Shown: in pieces, positions 8,284-15,717 of the stretch | Layout: every line of letters begins with the position of its first letter | Numbering within the stretch: position 1 is the first letter of the stretch | IMG/VR virus record: IMGVR_UViG_3300047325_000072 | Location: 1 to 64,000 of that record | Direction: 5' to 3' (one strand) | DNA length: 64,000 bases | Source: a virus | Notes under the pieces: model-generated | Database searches by the model: none | What the model was told of the DNA's origin: nothing | Seen by the model: the letters and a program-made list of their open reading frames with translations, nothing else | Program-made: the position numbers and the translations under genes

Positions 8284-8976
8284 ATGCCCGATATGATAAC
8301 CGTGTTTCAATTTACCGGCGCGGTTCTTTTTGAACTAGAATGTGCTTCGCTGAAGCTGTGTGTCGAAGCAGCTATTAACAGCGGCGTGGACCTTCGCGGC
8401 GCGAGCCTCGACGGCGCGAGCCTTGAACGCGCGAACCTTCGCGGCGCGATCCTTTGCATCGCGAACCTTCGCGGCGCAAATCTTCGCGGCGCGAACCTAG
8501 ACGGCGCGAACCTAGACGGCGTGTACCTTCAGGGCGCTAACCTCGACGGTGCGTTCCTCCGCAACGCGAATCTCCGCAACGCAAATCTCCGCGGCGCGAA
8601 TCTTGATGGCGCGATCCTCGACGACGCTAACCTCGACGGTGCGTTCCTTCGCGGCGCGAATCTCCGCGGCGCGAATCTCCGCGACGCGAACCTTGATGGC
8701 GCGAACCTTGATGGCGCGAACCTTGATGGCGCGAACCTTGATGGCCACAAAGTTAATGGCACGGTCGGTATCATCTGGGCCGGGCTCGCGTTCGGCTATG
8801 TTGATCGCGTAACACAACAACTCCGCGTGCGCGTCGGTTGCCGGAACAAAGAAATCGGCGAGGGACGCGCGTACTGGTCATCCCCAGATCACCCCGCTTT
8901 GGAAAAGCGGCGCGAGGTCTTGGCCGCGCTCGATTACATCGAAGCAGTCGCACGTCTGCGCGGATGGGGGTCGTAA
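8284..8976 (+). CDS. Pentapeptide-repeat protein, copy 1
   Basis: The protein contains about 26 A(N/S)LxG pentapeptides, which form a right-handed quadrilateral beta-helix, flanked by an N-terminal FTGAVLFELEC segment and a C-terminal cap ending EAVARLRGWGS. ATG 8284 has GGGGGAG upstream and matches the paralogues at 10844 and 11811; an in-frame ATG at 8239 would add 15 residues. Pentapeptide proteins can mimic DNA and bind gyrase, but no target is evident here. The stop overlaps the next start (TAATG). Confidence 0.8.
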   Translation: MPDMITVFQFTGAVLFELECASLKLCVEAAINSGVDLRGASLDGASLERANLRGAILCIANLRGANLRGANLDGANLDGVYLQGANLDGAFLRNANLRNANLRGANLDGAILDDANLDGAFLRGANLRGANLRDANLDGANLDGANLDGANLDGHKVNGTVGIIWAGLAFGYVDRVTQQLRVRVGCRNKEIGEGRAYWSSPDHPALEKRREVLAALDYIEAVARLRGWGS

Positions 8977-9172
8977 TGACGGACAGCTTGCCCGAACGAG
9001 ATAATGAAACCTATTTGGGAGATGGGGTCTACGCATCGTTTAACGGGTGGGAAGTGAGGTTCCCCGAGAGGACGGCGATCACTGGATCGTGCTCGGCCCG
9101 GACGAATATCAGGAACTGCGTCTATCCCGCGCTTCACAAACATATGGAGGGATAGAGTATGACCGCGAATAA
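8976..9172 (+). pseudogene. Small phage protein split by a frameshift at a C run
   Basis: Frame 1 encodes MTDSLPERDNETYLGDGVYA, then SFNGWEVRFP. From the CCCC at 9062-9065 the sensible sequence continues in the -1 frame as REDGDHWIVLGPDEYQEL and ends at 9172. Together they rebuild a common small phage protein (ETYLGDGxYASFDG ... GDHWIxLxP). In frame 1 the tail is nonsense until 9155. A lost C, a sequencing error or a programmed slip would all explain it. Confidence 0.65.
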
Positions 9173-9177
9173 TAACA

Positions 9178-9207
9178 CTTTACTTACGGCTAAAAACCCC
9201 CTATAAG
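9178..9207 (+). promoter_or_regulatory. Putative phage promoter P2 (CTTTACTT-N16-TATAAG)
   Basis: CTTTACTT at 9178-9185 and TATAAG at 9202-9207 have the shared 16-base spacing. It lies ahead of the gene at 9244, which has GGGGAG close upstream. The -10 falls in the loop of a hairpin. Confidence 0.7.
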
Positions 9208-9220
9208 GGTTTTGCGTTTT
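9193..9220 (+). terminator. Hairpin overlapping promoter P2
   Basis: AAAACCC at 9193-9199 pairs with GGGTTTT at 9207-9213 across a 7-base loop, followed by GCGTTTT. It resembles a weak intrinsic terminator or an mRNA 5' hairpin. It shares bases with the -10 of P2, so read-through and new initiation could be balanced here. Confidence 0.4.
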
Positions 9221-9243
9221 AACCGGGGAGCCTCGATAACCGT

Positions 9244-9837
9244 ATGACTGAATTAGATATCGAACCGGCCCCAGAGCCGAGCGATGCCGAGCGGGCGCAC
9301 TGCTCAGAGTTGGCGCGACGGCTACAGGCGGAGGAGCGGGAGGTAATGCGCGCGACGGCTGCTCTCCAGCAGGCGTTGGACGCGTTAAGGATCACCCGTG
9401 AGCGCGACCTTCCGGAGGCGATGCGCGCCGCAGGTCAAAGCGAGTTTAAGCTGCTCGACGGCACTCCGGTTAAGCTGGAGGATCGCTACGATGCTGCGAT
9501 GCTCAAGAGCGAGGAAAACCCCGCTGGACTAGCCTACGTGCTGGAAAACGAGGGCGAAAGCCTGATCAAATGCATCGTAACGGTTGACTTCGACCGGGAT
9601 GACCGCCTAGCGGCTCATGCGCTCGCGGATCGGATCCGCGCGGAGAGCAACTCGGCGAAAGCGGTAAAGGTCGCCGAGTTTATTCACCACTCTACCTTAG
9701 CCGCATGGGTGCGGGAAATGGTCGAGGAAGGGCGAGACCCGCCTTTGGATACGCTAGGGGCGCATCGCACAACCCGCGCACGGGTAGGTGCTCGCGCTCC
9801 GAAAACTGTCGATTTAAAAGGTTTAGTACAACGTTAA
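9244..9837 (+). CDS. Conserved phage early protein (197 aa), coiled-coil N-terminus
   Basis: The first ~70 residues form a charged heptad-like helix (ELARRLQAEEREVMRATAAL), then a small beta-domain (FKLLDGTPVKLEDRYDAAML). It resembles phage early proteins with a helix followed by an IxLxDGxxIxVxD segment, which sit next to the ssDNA-binding gene in podo- and siphoviruses. Function is not established. Driven by promoter P2 and followed 15 bases later by the next gene. Confidence 0.55.
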   Translation: MTELDIEPAPEPSDAERAHCSELARRLQAEEREVMRATAALQQALDALRITRERDLPEAMRAAGQSEFKLLDGTPVKLEDRYDAAMLKSEENPAGLAYVLENEGESLIKCIVTVDFDRDDRLAAHALADRIRAESNSAKAVKVAEFIHHSTLAAWVREMVEEGRDPPLDTLGAHRTTRARVGARAPKTVDLKGLVQR

Positions 9838-9852
9838 AGAGGGAGAAACTAC

Positions 9853-10683
9853 ATGCCAACACAAAAACATCTAACACCTAAGCCCGATGAAGTTCCGGCG
9901 ATCGACTACGGTGACTATGCGGCGGATGCCGGGGCCGGTCTGGAAGGGGGCCGGGCGGAGGAGTTGCTGCTTCCGTTTATCTACGTGCTGCAACCTCTAT
10001 CGCCGCAATTGGATAAGACCGGCGCCGGGTATGTGCCGGAGGCCGACGAGGGAATGTTTTTTAACACCTTGACGGGCCTAGTTTACGACGGCGCGACGGG
10101 GCTTGAGGGCGTGGCGGTCAACCGTGAGTACCTCTACACGGAGTGGAACCCGCGGGAAAAGGGCGGCGGTTTCAAGGGCACGCGCTCACCGGACGATGAT
10201 CTAGTGCGTCGCCTCAAGCGAGAGCAAGGGGCTTTCCAGGCTCTGCGCACGCCTGACGGTACCGACCTCGTGGAGCAGTTCAACCTCGCTATGATCCTCG
10301 GTCCCGCGCCGCTGTCGCTAGAAACCTGTTTTCAGGGGCTTATTCCGTTCAAATCGACATCGATCGGGGTTTACAAGGCGTTTTATTCGCGGGCCACGTC
10401 TTTCCGCTACAAAACTCCGAAAGGGATGATCACACCACCGATCTGGGCACACCGATGGCGCGTAACCACGGCCGCGATGAAGAACGATTCGGGCAGATGG
10501 TATAACCCCAAGTTTGAGCTTGTCAGCGGCCCCGAGCCGGCGCGATCGCTGCTGCCCGCAAGCGATCCGCTTTACGGCGAGGCCAAGCGGCTTAACGAGA
10601 TGTTTCGCGCCGGCCAGGTCCGCACCGACTATGAGGCGGGTCGCGAGCCAGGCGACGACGTAGACGATATACCACCGCTTTAA
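9853..10683 (+). CDS. Candidate ssDNA-binding protein
   Basis: The start has GAGGGAGAAACTAC upstream. The 276-aa protein is beta-rich (LLLPFIYVLQPLS, FQGLIPFKSTSIGVYKAF) and ends in an acidic tail EPGDDVDDIPPL. An acidic C-terminal tip ending in hydrophobic residues after DDIP is the hallmark by which SSBs recruit partner proteins (E. coli SSB ends DDDIPF). Position beside the helicase and early gene fits. No standard OB-fold signature could be confirmed, so the call is an inference. Confidence 0.45.
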   Translation: MPTQKHLTPKPDEVPAIDYGDYAADAGAGLEGGRAEELLLPFIYVLQPLSPQLDKTGAGYVPEADEGMFFNTLTGLVYDGATGLEGVAVNREYLYTEWNPREKGGGFKGTRSPDDDLVRRLKREQGAFQALRTPDGTDLVEQFNLAMILGPAPLSLETCFQGLIPFKSTSIGVYKAFYSRATSFRYKTPKGMITPPIWAHRWRVTTAAMKNDSGRWYNPKFELVSGPEPARSLLPASDPLYGEAKRLNEMFRAGQVRTDYEAGREPGDDVDDIPPL

Positions 10684-10782
10684 CCCAGATCCCAGGGATG
10701 GCGCCGCGGTTTCTCTCCCAGCCGCGGTCCTCTCCCCGGTAGCCGGTCGCGCCCGAGTGCCGGTGGGATATAGTCGGGCAGC

Positions 10783-10825
10783 GCGGACGGCGACCATTTA
10801 TGAAGGTCGCCGTCCGCAGTTTTCT
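10783..10825 (+). terminator. Strong intrinsic terminator
   Basis: A perfect 13-bp GC-rich stem, GCGGACGGCGACC (10783-10795) with GGTCGCCGTCCGC (10805-10817), has a 9-base loop and is followed by AGTTTTCT. It ends the transcription unit of the 9244-10683 genes, before the second pentapeptide gene. Confidence 0.8.
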
Positions 10826-10843
10826 ATCGAAACGAGGGATACG

Positions 10844-11692
10844 ATGAAAATCATCCACCGATTTACCGGCGCGGTTCTTTTTGAACTAGAATGCGATTCG
10901 TTGAGGGTATGCGTCGAGGCAGCCATTAACAATGGCGTGAAACTCGGCGGCGCGAACCTCGGCGGCGCGAACCTCCGTGGCGCGAACCTGGCCGGTGCGA
11001 ACTTGGACATCTCGGACTTACACGGCGCAGACATGCGTGATGCGAACCTAAATGGCGCGAACCTAAATGGCGCGAACCTGCGCGGTGTGGACCTGCGGGG
11101 CGCGAGCCTCGACGGCGCGAACATGCGCTGTGTGGACCTGCGGGGAGCAAATCTCGACGGCGCGGAGATGCGCGGTGCGGACCTCGACGGCGCGAACCTC
11201 GGTGACGCGAACCTCGACGGCGCGAACCTCCGTGTCGCGAACCTCCGTGGCGCGAACCTCCGTGTCGCGAGCCTCCGTGTCGCGAACCTCGGCGGCGCGA
11301 ACCTCGGCGGCGCGAACCTCGGCGGCGCGAACCTCGGCGGCGCGAACCTCGACGGCGCGAACCTCGACGGCGCGAACCTCGGCGGCGCGAACCTCGGCGG
11401 CGCGAACCTCGGCGACGCGAACCTCGGCGACGCGAACCTCGGCGGCCACAAAGTTGACGGGACTGTCGGCATCATCCAGGCCGGCATGCCAAACAACTGG
11501 CACGCGTTCGGCTATGTCGATCGCGTAACGCGACAACTGCACGTGCGCGTCGGTTGCCGGAACAAAGAACTCGGCGAGGGACGCGCGTACTGGGCATCCC
11601 CAGATCACCCCGCTTTGGAAAAGCGACGCGAGGTCTTGGCCGCGCTCGATTATATCGAAGCAGTCGCACGTCTGCGCGGATGGGGGTCGTAA
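10844..11692 (+). CDS. Pentapeptide-repeat protein, copy 2
   Basis: The 282-aa protein starts with MKIIHRFTGAVLFELECDSL, runs ~36 pentapeptides, and ends with the same cap as copy 1 (GHKVDGTVGIIQAG, EAVARLRGWGS). ATG 10844 follows ACGAGGG. A central part of less regular repeats (DISDLHGADMRDANLNGANL) is duplicated again at ~12.5 kb. Near-identical N and C ends with copies 1 and 3 point to recent duplication and gene conversion. Confidence 0.85.
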   Translation: MKIIHRFTGAVLFELECDSLRVCVEAAINNGVKLGGANLGGANLRGANLAGANLDISDLHGADMRDANLNGANLNGANLRGVDLRGASLDGANMRCVDLRGANLDGAEMRGADLDGANLGDANLDGANLRVANLRGANLRVASLRVANLGGANLGGANLGGANLGGANLDGANLDGANLGGANLGGANLGDANLGDANLGGHKVDGTVGIIQAGMPNNWHAFGYVDRVTRQLHVRVGCRNKELGEGRAYWASPDHPALEKRREVLAALDYIEAVARLRGWGS

Positions 11693-11814
11693 TGACGGGA
11701 TCGGTGGCCGGACAATTATTTGAAAGGGGCAACGGCGTGGAAAACCAGGGCGACGAGACCGGCGATCTGCCGCCGGGCGAGTATGCGACAGCGAGGCAAG
11801 GGGTCGCCCCATGA
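11692..11814 (+). CDS. Short frame between pentapeptide genes (40 aa)
   Basis: An ATG in a TAATG overlap with copy 2 opens a 40-residue frame that ends in ATGA overlap with copy 3. It occupies the place that the frameshifted ETYLGDG gene holds after copy 1, but the sequence differs after MT. It may be a linker remnant rather than a gene. Confidence 0.35.
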   Translation: MTGSVAGQLFERGNGVENQGDETGDLPPGEYATARQGVAP

Positions 11815-12464
11815 AAATCACTAACCGATTTACCGGCGCGGTTCTTTTTGAACTAGAATGCGATTCGTTGAGGGTATGCGTCGAGGCAGCCATTAACAAT
11901 GGCGCGAACCTCCGTGGCGCGAACCTTGACGGCGCGAACCTCCGTGGCGCGAACCTTGACGGCGCGAGCCTCTACGGCGCGAGCCTCGACGGCGCGAACC
12001 TCGACGACGCGAGCCTCTACGGCGCGAACCTCGACGGCGCGAACCTCGACGACGCGAGCCTCGGCGGCGCGAACCTCGGCGGCGCGAACCTCGGCGGCGC
12101 GAACCTCTACGGCGCGAACCTCGGCGGCGCGAACCTCGACGGCGCGAACCTCGGCGGCGCGAACCTCGGCGGCGCGATCCTCGGCGACGCGAACCTCGGC
12201 GACGCGAACCTCTACGGCCACAAAGTTGACGGGACTGTCGGCATCATCCAGGCCGGCATGCCAAACAACTGGCTCGCATTCGGCTATGTCGATCGCGTAA
12301 CACAACAACTGCACGTGCGCGTCGGTTGCCGGAACAAAGAAATCGGCGAGGGACGCGCGTACTGGTCATCCCCAGATCACCCCGCTTTGGAAAAGCGGCG
12401 CGAGGTCCTGGCCGCGCTCGATTACATCGAAGCAGTCGCACGTCTGCGCGGATGGGGGTCGTAA
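11811..12464 (+). CDS. Pentapeptide-repeat protein, copy 3
   Basis: A 217-aa paralogue with the same N-terminus (FTGAVLFELECDSLRVCVEA), about 23 pentapeptides and the same C-terminal cap as copies 1 and 2. It is coupled to the preceding short frame by ATGA. Fewer repeats than copy 2 show that repeat number changes quickly while the ends stay fixed. Confidence 0.85.
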   Translation: MKITNRFTGAVLFELECDSLRVCVEAAINNGANLRGANLDGANLRGANLDGASLYGASLDGANLDDASLYGANLDGANLDDASLGGANLGGANLGGANLYGANLGGANLDGANLGGANLGGAILGDANLGDANLYGHKVDGTVGIIQAGMPNNWLAFGYVDRVTQQLHVRVGCRNKEIGEGRAYWSSPDHPALEKRREVLAALDYIEAVARLRGWGS

Positions 12465-12475
12465 TGACGGGATCG

Positions 12476-12735
12476 GCGGCGCGAACCTGGCCGGTGCGAA
12501 CTTGGACATCTCGGACTTACACGGCGCAGACATGCGTGATGCGAACCTAAATGGCGCGAACCTGCGCGGTGTGGACCTGCGGGGCGCGAACATGCGGGTG
12601 CGGACCTGCGCGGCTCTAGGCGGTACGGCGCGGACATGCGCGGTGCGTACCTGGACGGTCGCGAACTTGAGCGGTACGAACCTGGGCGACTTGATCTCCA
12701 GGAGAGCACTTGAGTGCCGGTATTTCTCAAAATAG
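12476..12735 (+). pseudogene. Decayed fourth pentapeptide copy
   Basis: DNA immediately after copy 3 repeats the irregular middle part of copy 2 (AGANLDISDLHGADMRDANL) but without the N-terminal segment. From about 12594 the pentapeptide pattern (GADLRG, GADMRGAYLDG) moves to another frame, so no intact protein results. An open frame 12502-12735 is an artefact of this. I read it as a recombination remnant. Confidence 0.65.
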
Positions 12736-12737
12736 GA

Positions 12738-12767
12738 CTTTATTTTATCGGTTGGAGTGCTTATAAC
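12738..12767 (+). promoter_or_regulatory. Putative phage promoter P3 (CTTTATTT-N16-TATAAC)
   Basis: CTTTATTT at 12738-12745 and TATAAC at 12762-12767 have the family spacing. It lies 29 bases ahead of the ATG at 12797. Downstream bases TTCTACCGAAAACGAGGAGA resemble those after promoter P6 (TCCTACCGAAACGAGGAGA), so leader and ribosome site are duplicated too. Confidence 0.75.
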
Positions 12768-12796
12768 TGGTTCTACCGAAAACGAGGAGACGCCGT

Positions 12797-12994
12797 ATGA
12801 AGCTACTCGGATACACCTTCACTGAAATGACTGCCCAGGAATGGGAAATTTACAGGGGCGCCGAGCCGCACACGCTGATTTGTCATCTTGACGATCGCGA
12901 TCTTTTATACAATCCGGCGTCCGGTGTCTTGTCCGAGGTCATGTTCGATCAAAGCGGCAGCATGGTCCAGCGTGACTGGATCCGGCATATCTAA
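12797..12994 (+). CDS. Small hypothetical protein (65 aa)
   Basis: It has a strong ribosome site (ACGAGGAGA) and lies directly downstream of promoter P3, so it is probably well expressed early. The sequence is mixed (FTEMTAQEWEIYRGAEPHTL, then LLYNPASGVLSE) with no known motif. Confidence 0.6.
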   Translation: MKLLGYTFTEMTAQEWEIYRGAEPHTLICHLDDRDLLYNPASGVLSEVMFDQSGSMVQRDWIRHI

Positions 12995-13044
12995 AACCTA
13001 TCGAGGGGTTTACCGACCCTTTCTACTCCAGGAGAAAATCTGTC

Positions 13045-14007
13045 ATGACGACCTATCTTATCGTTTACGGCCTAAATCCCGCCGATCGCTTTGCCGCTTA
13101 TAAGTTCGCCAATCGCCAGGACGCGATAACCGCGCGTCTTACGCCCACTGTCCCTGTTGACGGTTACGGCCGGTACCAGCCGGATCGGCCGGCTGAGGAT
13201 GTAAGGCCGGGGATTGGCGGCTGCGCCTATGTGATCGAAAAGGACGAGGACGTTCCTTTCGCTTTGCCGCGCCTCGCGGAGGTCTTCAACGCGCTTACCG
13301 GGCAGTCGATCGCGCGTTTCCGGGACAAGCCCACGGGGCTGAAGCGCCTGTTTGCCGCGTTGGCGGAGAGGGCCGTAGAGCCGTCCTCTGAACTTCCGGT
13401 GGAAAACCCCTATGTCCCTTCGGAAAACGAGCTTATAAACGTTCCCTCTTCAGACCAAGAGGATGAGGGAATGACGAACTCCGAAGAAGTAGCGGCGCCG
13501 GTCCAGATGGTAGAAACCATCGATTATGTGGATGTGGATCTAGAAGCCGCAGAGGCAGAGGCACCGAAGAAGCGACGCGGCCGGGCAACCCCCGAGGGGC
13601 GCACAACGCTGAAAGAACAGCAGGAGCGCTATAATGCGCTCGCTCGCGAGGCGACCCTCCTGGGCTTGAAGGCCAAGGAGCATACCGCCTTGTTCCAGTA
13701 CGAACGGGGCGAGAAGCAAATCGAAAAGCTCCGTGCCCGCATTGAGGAGGCTAAGGCTAATCCGCCGCGGCATCGTGAAGGGATGTCGAAGAAGCCGCGG
13801 CATCGTGAAGGGATGCCGAAGAAGTTGTCCGAAAACATGCAGGTCCTAGTGATTTCAGAGAGCAACCCCAAGCGTGCCGGCTCAAAGGCTGCGGGCTATT
13901 GGGAACATTATCGGAATGGTACAACCGTAGCCGAACTCATCGCGGCCGGGGTACCGCGCGCGGATATCGATTGGAATGCCAAGAAGGGTTTTATTACTCT
14001 TGGCTAA
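13045..14007 (+). CDS. Three-part protein with C-terminal HTH-like domain (320 aa)
   Basis: Residues 1-95 form a compact domain. An acidic linker follows, then a basic helical region (AEAPKKRRGRATPEGRTTLK) and a repeated 11-residue unit (PRHREGMSKK / PRHREGMPKK). The C-terminus (NPKRAGSKAAGYWEHYRNGT, then VAELIAAGVPRADIDW) resembles the GSKSxxRFxxYRxGMTVxEYLxAGG domain of phage and plasmid proteins, probably DNA-binding. ATG 13045 follows CAGGAG. Confidence 0.55.
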   Translation: MTTYLIVYGLNPADRFAAYKFANRQDAITARLTPTVPVDGYGRYQPDRPAEDVRPGIGGCAYVIEKDEDVPFALPRLAEVFNALTGQSIARFRDKPTGLKRLFAALAERAVEPSSELPVENPYVPSENELINVPSSDQEDEGMTNSEEVAAPVQMVETIDYVDVDLEAAEAEAPKKRRGRATPEGRTTLKEQQERYNALAREATLLGLKAKEHTALFQYERGEKQIEKLRARIEEAKANPPRHREGMSKKPRHREGMPKKLSENMQVLVISESNPKRAGSKAAGYWEHYRNGTTVAELIAAGVPRADIDWNAKKGFITLG

Positions 14008-14233
14008 GCTCCGCGCCAAGGATCTATGCCGGGCTGCGGAGGCGATTAAACTCGCCTCCGCTTCCTATTTCACAGTAGTTCGTTTAATTGGACCTGCGAG
14101 ATACTCCCGGAAAGAGTTTCCAAACCTAGAAACGGCACGCGCGTATCAAGTTCAACTAGGATGTGATGAGTATGGAAGGCAAGGCATGATCTATGCGGTC
14201 ACGTCTAGTGGGGAGAGTATCTTTGTCCAATAG
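14000..14233 (+). CDS. Small conserved protein (about 77 aa)
   Basis: The conserved body runs AKLRAKDLCRAAEAIKLASA, then RYSRKEFPNLETARAYQVQL, and matches small proteins found in phages and alphaproteobacteria (RKEFPTLEEARA). TTG 14000 fits that N-terminus and overlaps the previous stop; ATG 13976 is the nearest ATG. It overlaps the next gene. Function unknown. Confidence 0.5.
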   Translation: MAKLRAKDLCRAAEAIKLASASYFTVVRLIGPARYSRKEFPNLETARAYQVQLGCDEYGRQGMIYAVTSSGESIFVQ

Positions 14234-15254
14234 CAACAAGCCTTTGTTGTCAAACCACTCCGCTGCCTGGCACCATGAAAAGTTTGCTGAATTTATCGAA
14301 CGCAAACTGGAGATTGGTGAGCCTAGTCCGCATTTAGCTATAATGGGCTATCTCACACGAAATATGTCTGAGATGGATCGGGTTTGGGCATTAGGGTGCT
14401 ATGCGGCGACTTACTGTTTACCAAGTGCTCAAGTTATCTGGACATATTGGACTTACGCCCAGGCGTGCGAAAATAATGTTGAACTTGCCTCTTGGGTGCA
14501 TGAAAACTGGCCTGGTATTGTAACGCGAACTGAGCGTCGCTGTGTGCGCTCTCCGCAAAAAATGTATGAGTGTCTATCTAGTCTGGCTCGTTGGGTAGAG
14601 TCAAACTTCAGCATGCTTAAGTCTTTATCTCCGGAATTAAATCCCGCCAATTACGATAGAGTTTGGGACTCTGTAAGTCAGATTAAATTTTTCGGACGCT
14701 ATATTAACATCCGTTTCGTAGAGGGATTACGTCGTTACTGTGGCATTCCGGCCATGTTGTACGATATCCGCTCGATAGGCGGGTGGTCGCCCAAACGGGC
14801 GTTAGCTCTTCTCTATCCAGAACAAATAGAGAGGTTGCTAGTCGATGACTCAGAGGGAAATCTTCTTACTGAGAAGTTAGCGCGGGAACTTTTAGAAGGA
14901 CTTCAACCCCGTATACCTAAGTTGAATGAATATATCCTCGCCGCAATGCTTTGCGAGTACAAAGCCGGTTATGAGAACTATAAACAGTATCCAGGCTGGA
15001 CGATAGACCAAGAACCCTTGATGTATGATAAGGTCTATGCCTATTGGGGAGATCGGATAAATAAGAATTTACTCTGGGAAGCCCGAAGGGCGTTGTTTCC
15101 TCCTGAAGTTCTTGGTGAGTTGAACAACTGGAACGGCACGCGCTGGGATCTTACTCATGTACTTCGAGACGAAGGTTATATTTGGTCGGATTTAACATAT
15201 GATTACGAACGGAGCCGTGGAAATTTGGCCGATCCCTATCGGAGAGTAAGTTGA
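14223..15254 (+). CDS. Amino acid:DNA transferase / thymine pyrophosphorylase-like modification enzyme
   Basis: The likely start is TTG 14223 (GGGGAGA 8 bases upstream), giving 343 aa. The sequence (VWALGCYAATYCLPSAQVIW, RTERRCVRSPQKM, QIKFFGRYINIR, GGWSPKRALALLYP) resembles the alpha-glutamyl/putrescinyl-thymine pyrophosphorylase superfamily with a DNA-glycosylase-like fold. Those enzymes displace the phosphate of 5-phosphomethyl-dU in DNA with a nucleophile such as an amino acid. It opens an overlapping operon with kinases, inositol-phosphate synthase and phosphatase. The nucleophile here is unknown. Confidence 0.65.
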   Translation: MSNSNKPLLSNHSAAWHHEKFAEFIERKLEIGEPSPHLAIMGYLTRNMSEMDRVWALGCYAATYCLPSAQVIWTYWTYAQACENNVELASWVHENWPGIVTRTERRCVRSPQKMYECLSSLARWVESNFSMLKSLSPELNPANYDRVWDSVSQIKFFGRYINIRFVEGLRRYCGIPAMLYDIRSIGGWSPKRALALLYPEQIERLLVDDSEGNLLTEKLARELLEGLQPRIPKLNEYILAAMLCEYKAGYENYKQYPGWTIDQEPLMYDKVYAYWGDRINKNLLWEARRALFPPEVLGELNNWNGTRWDLTHVLRDEGYIWSDLTYDYERSRGNLADPYRRVS

Positions 15255-15706
15255 TAGAGCGTCGTCGTGGCGTCTTTAACGTAATTGTGCCTGACAGGCT
15301 CTATCAGCGTGGTCAAATACTCACTTGGACTCTAGAAAGTAAGCGACGCGCGTTTTCTGATGTCGGGATAACAGCTTATGTAAATTTATGGCCTAAGTTG
15401 GACCCAGACCTTGCACTACTCGATTTGGATTGGTATTTCCAGATACCGTGCCCCCGGTCTGAACAGGTATTGGAAGCGCGAGTAATAAGCGCTGCACGTA
15501 GCGTCGCGAACTATCTTTCGGATGATCTTACACGCCGCGCTCTTGTTCTCTGCGAAGCCGGACGTACGCGTTCAGTTTTCTTTTGCATTTTAGTTAAACA
15601 GTGTTTGCATAAACAAACCATGCTGGAATCTCGCGCGAATGTGTTGCGCGCCGTACCTGGGCATGCGCTGAAACGTTTTCACGAAGAGTGGCTTCAAAAG
15701 CAATAG
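15251..15706 (+). CDS. Dual-specificity-type Cys phosphatase
   Basis: The 151-aa protein starts at TTG in a TTGA overlap. It carries VLCEAGRTRSVFF, the C-X5-R loop of the cysteine phosphatase superfamily (Cys101, Arg107), preceded by a hydrophobic strand and followed by a helix as in DSP folds. An upstream general-acid Asp may lie in the LDLDWYFQIP region. Families of this fold remove phosphate from proteins, RNA 5' ends, phosphoinositides or inositol phosphates. Next to an inositol-1-phosphate synthase, release of inositol from its phosphate is a specific, untested hypothesis. Confidence 0.7.
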   Translation: MIERRRGVFNVIVPDRLYQRGQILTWTLESKRRAFSDVGITAYVNLWPKLDPDLALLDLDWYFQIPCPRSEQVLEARVISAARSVANYLSDDLTRRALVLCEAGRTRSVFFCILVKQCLHKQTMLESRANVLRAVPGHALKRFHEEWLQKQ

Positions 15707-15717
15707 GGGGAGAACTA

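Noticed and set aside
10798-11899. Long - strand frames (232 and 278 aa) opposite the pentapeptide genes
   Set aside because: They are antisense shadows of the 15-bp repeat, rich in Arg/Pro/Phe or Val/Arg/Ala periodicity, with no ribosome site.
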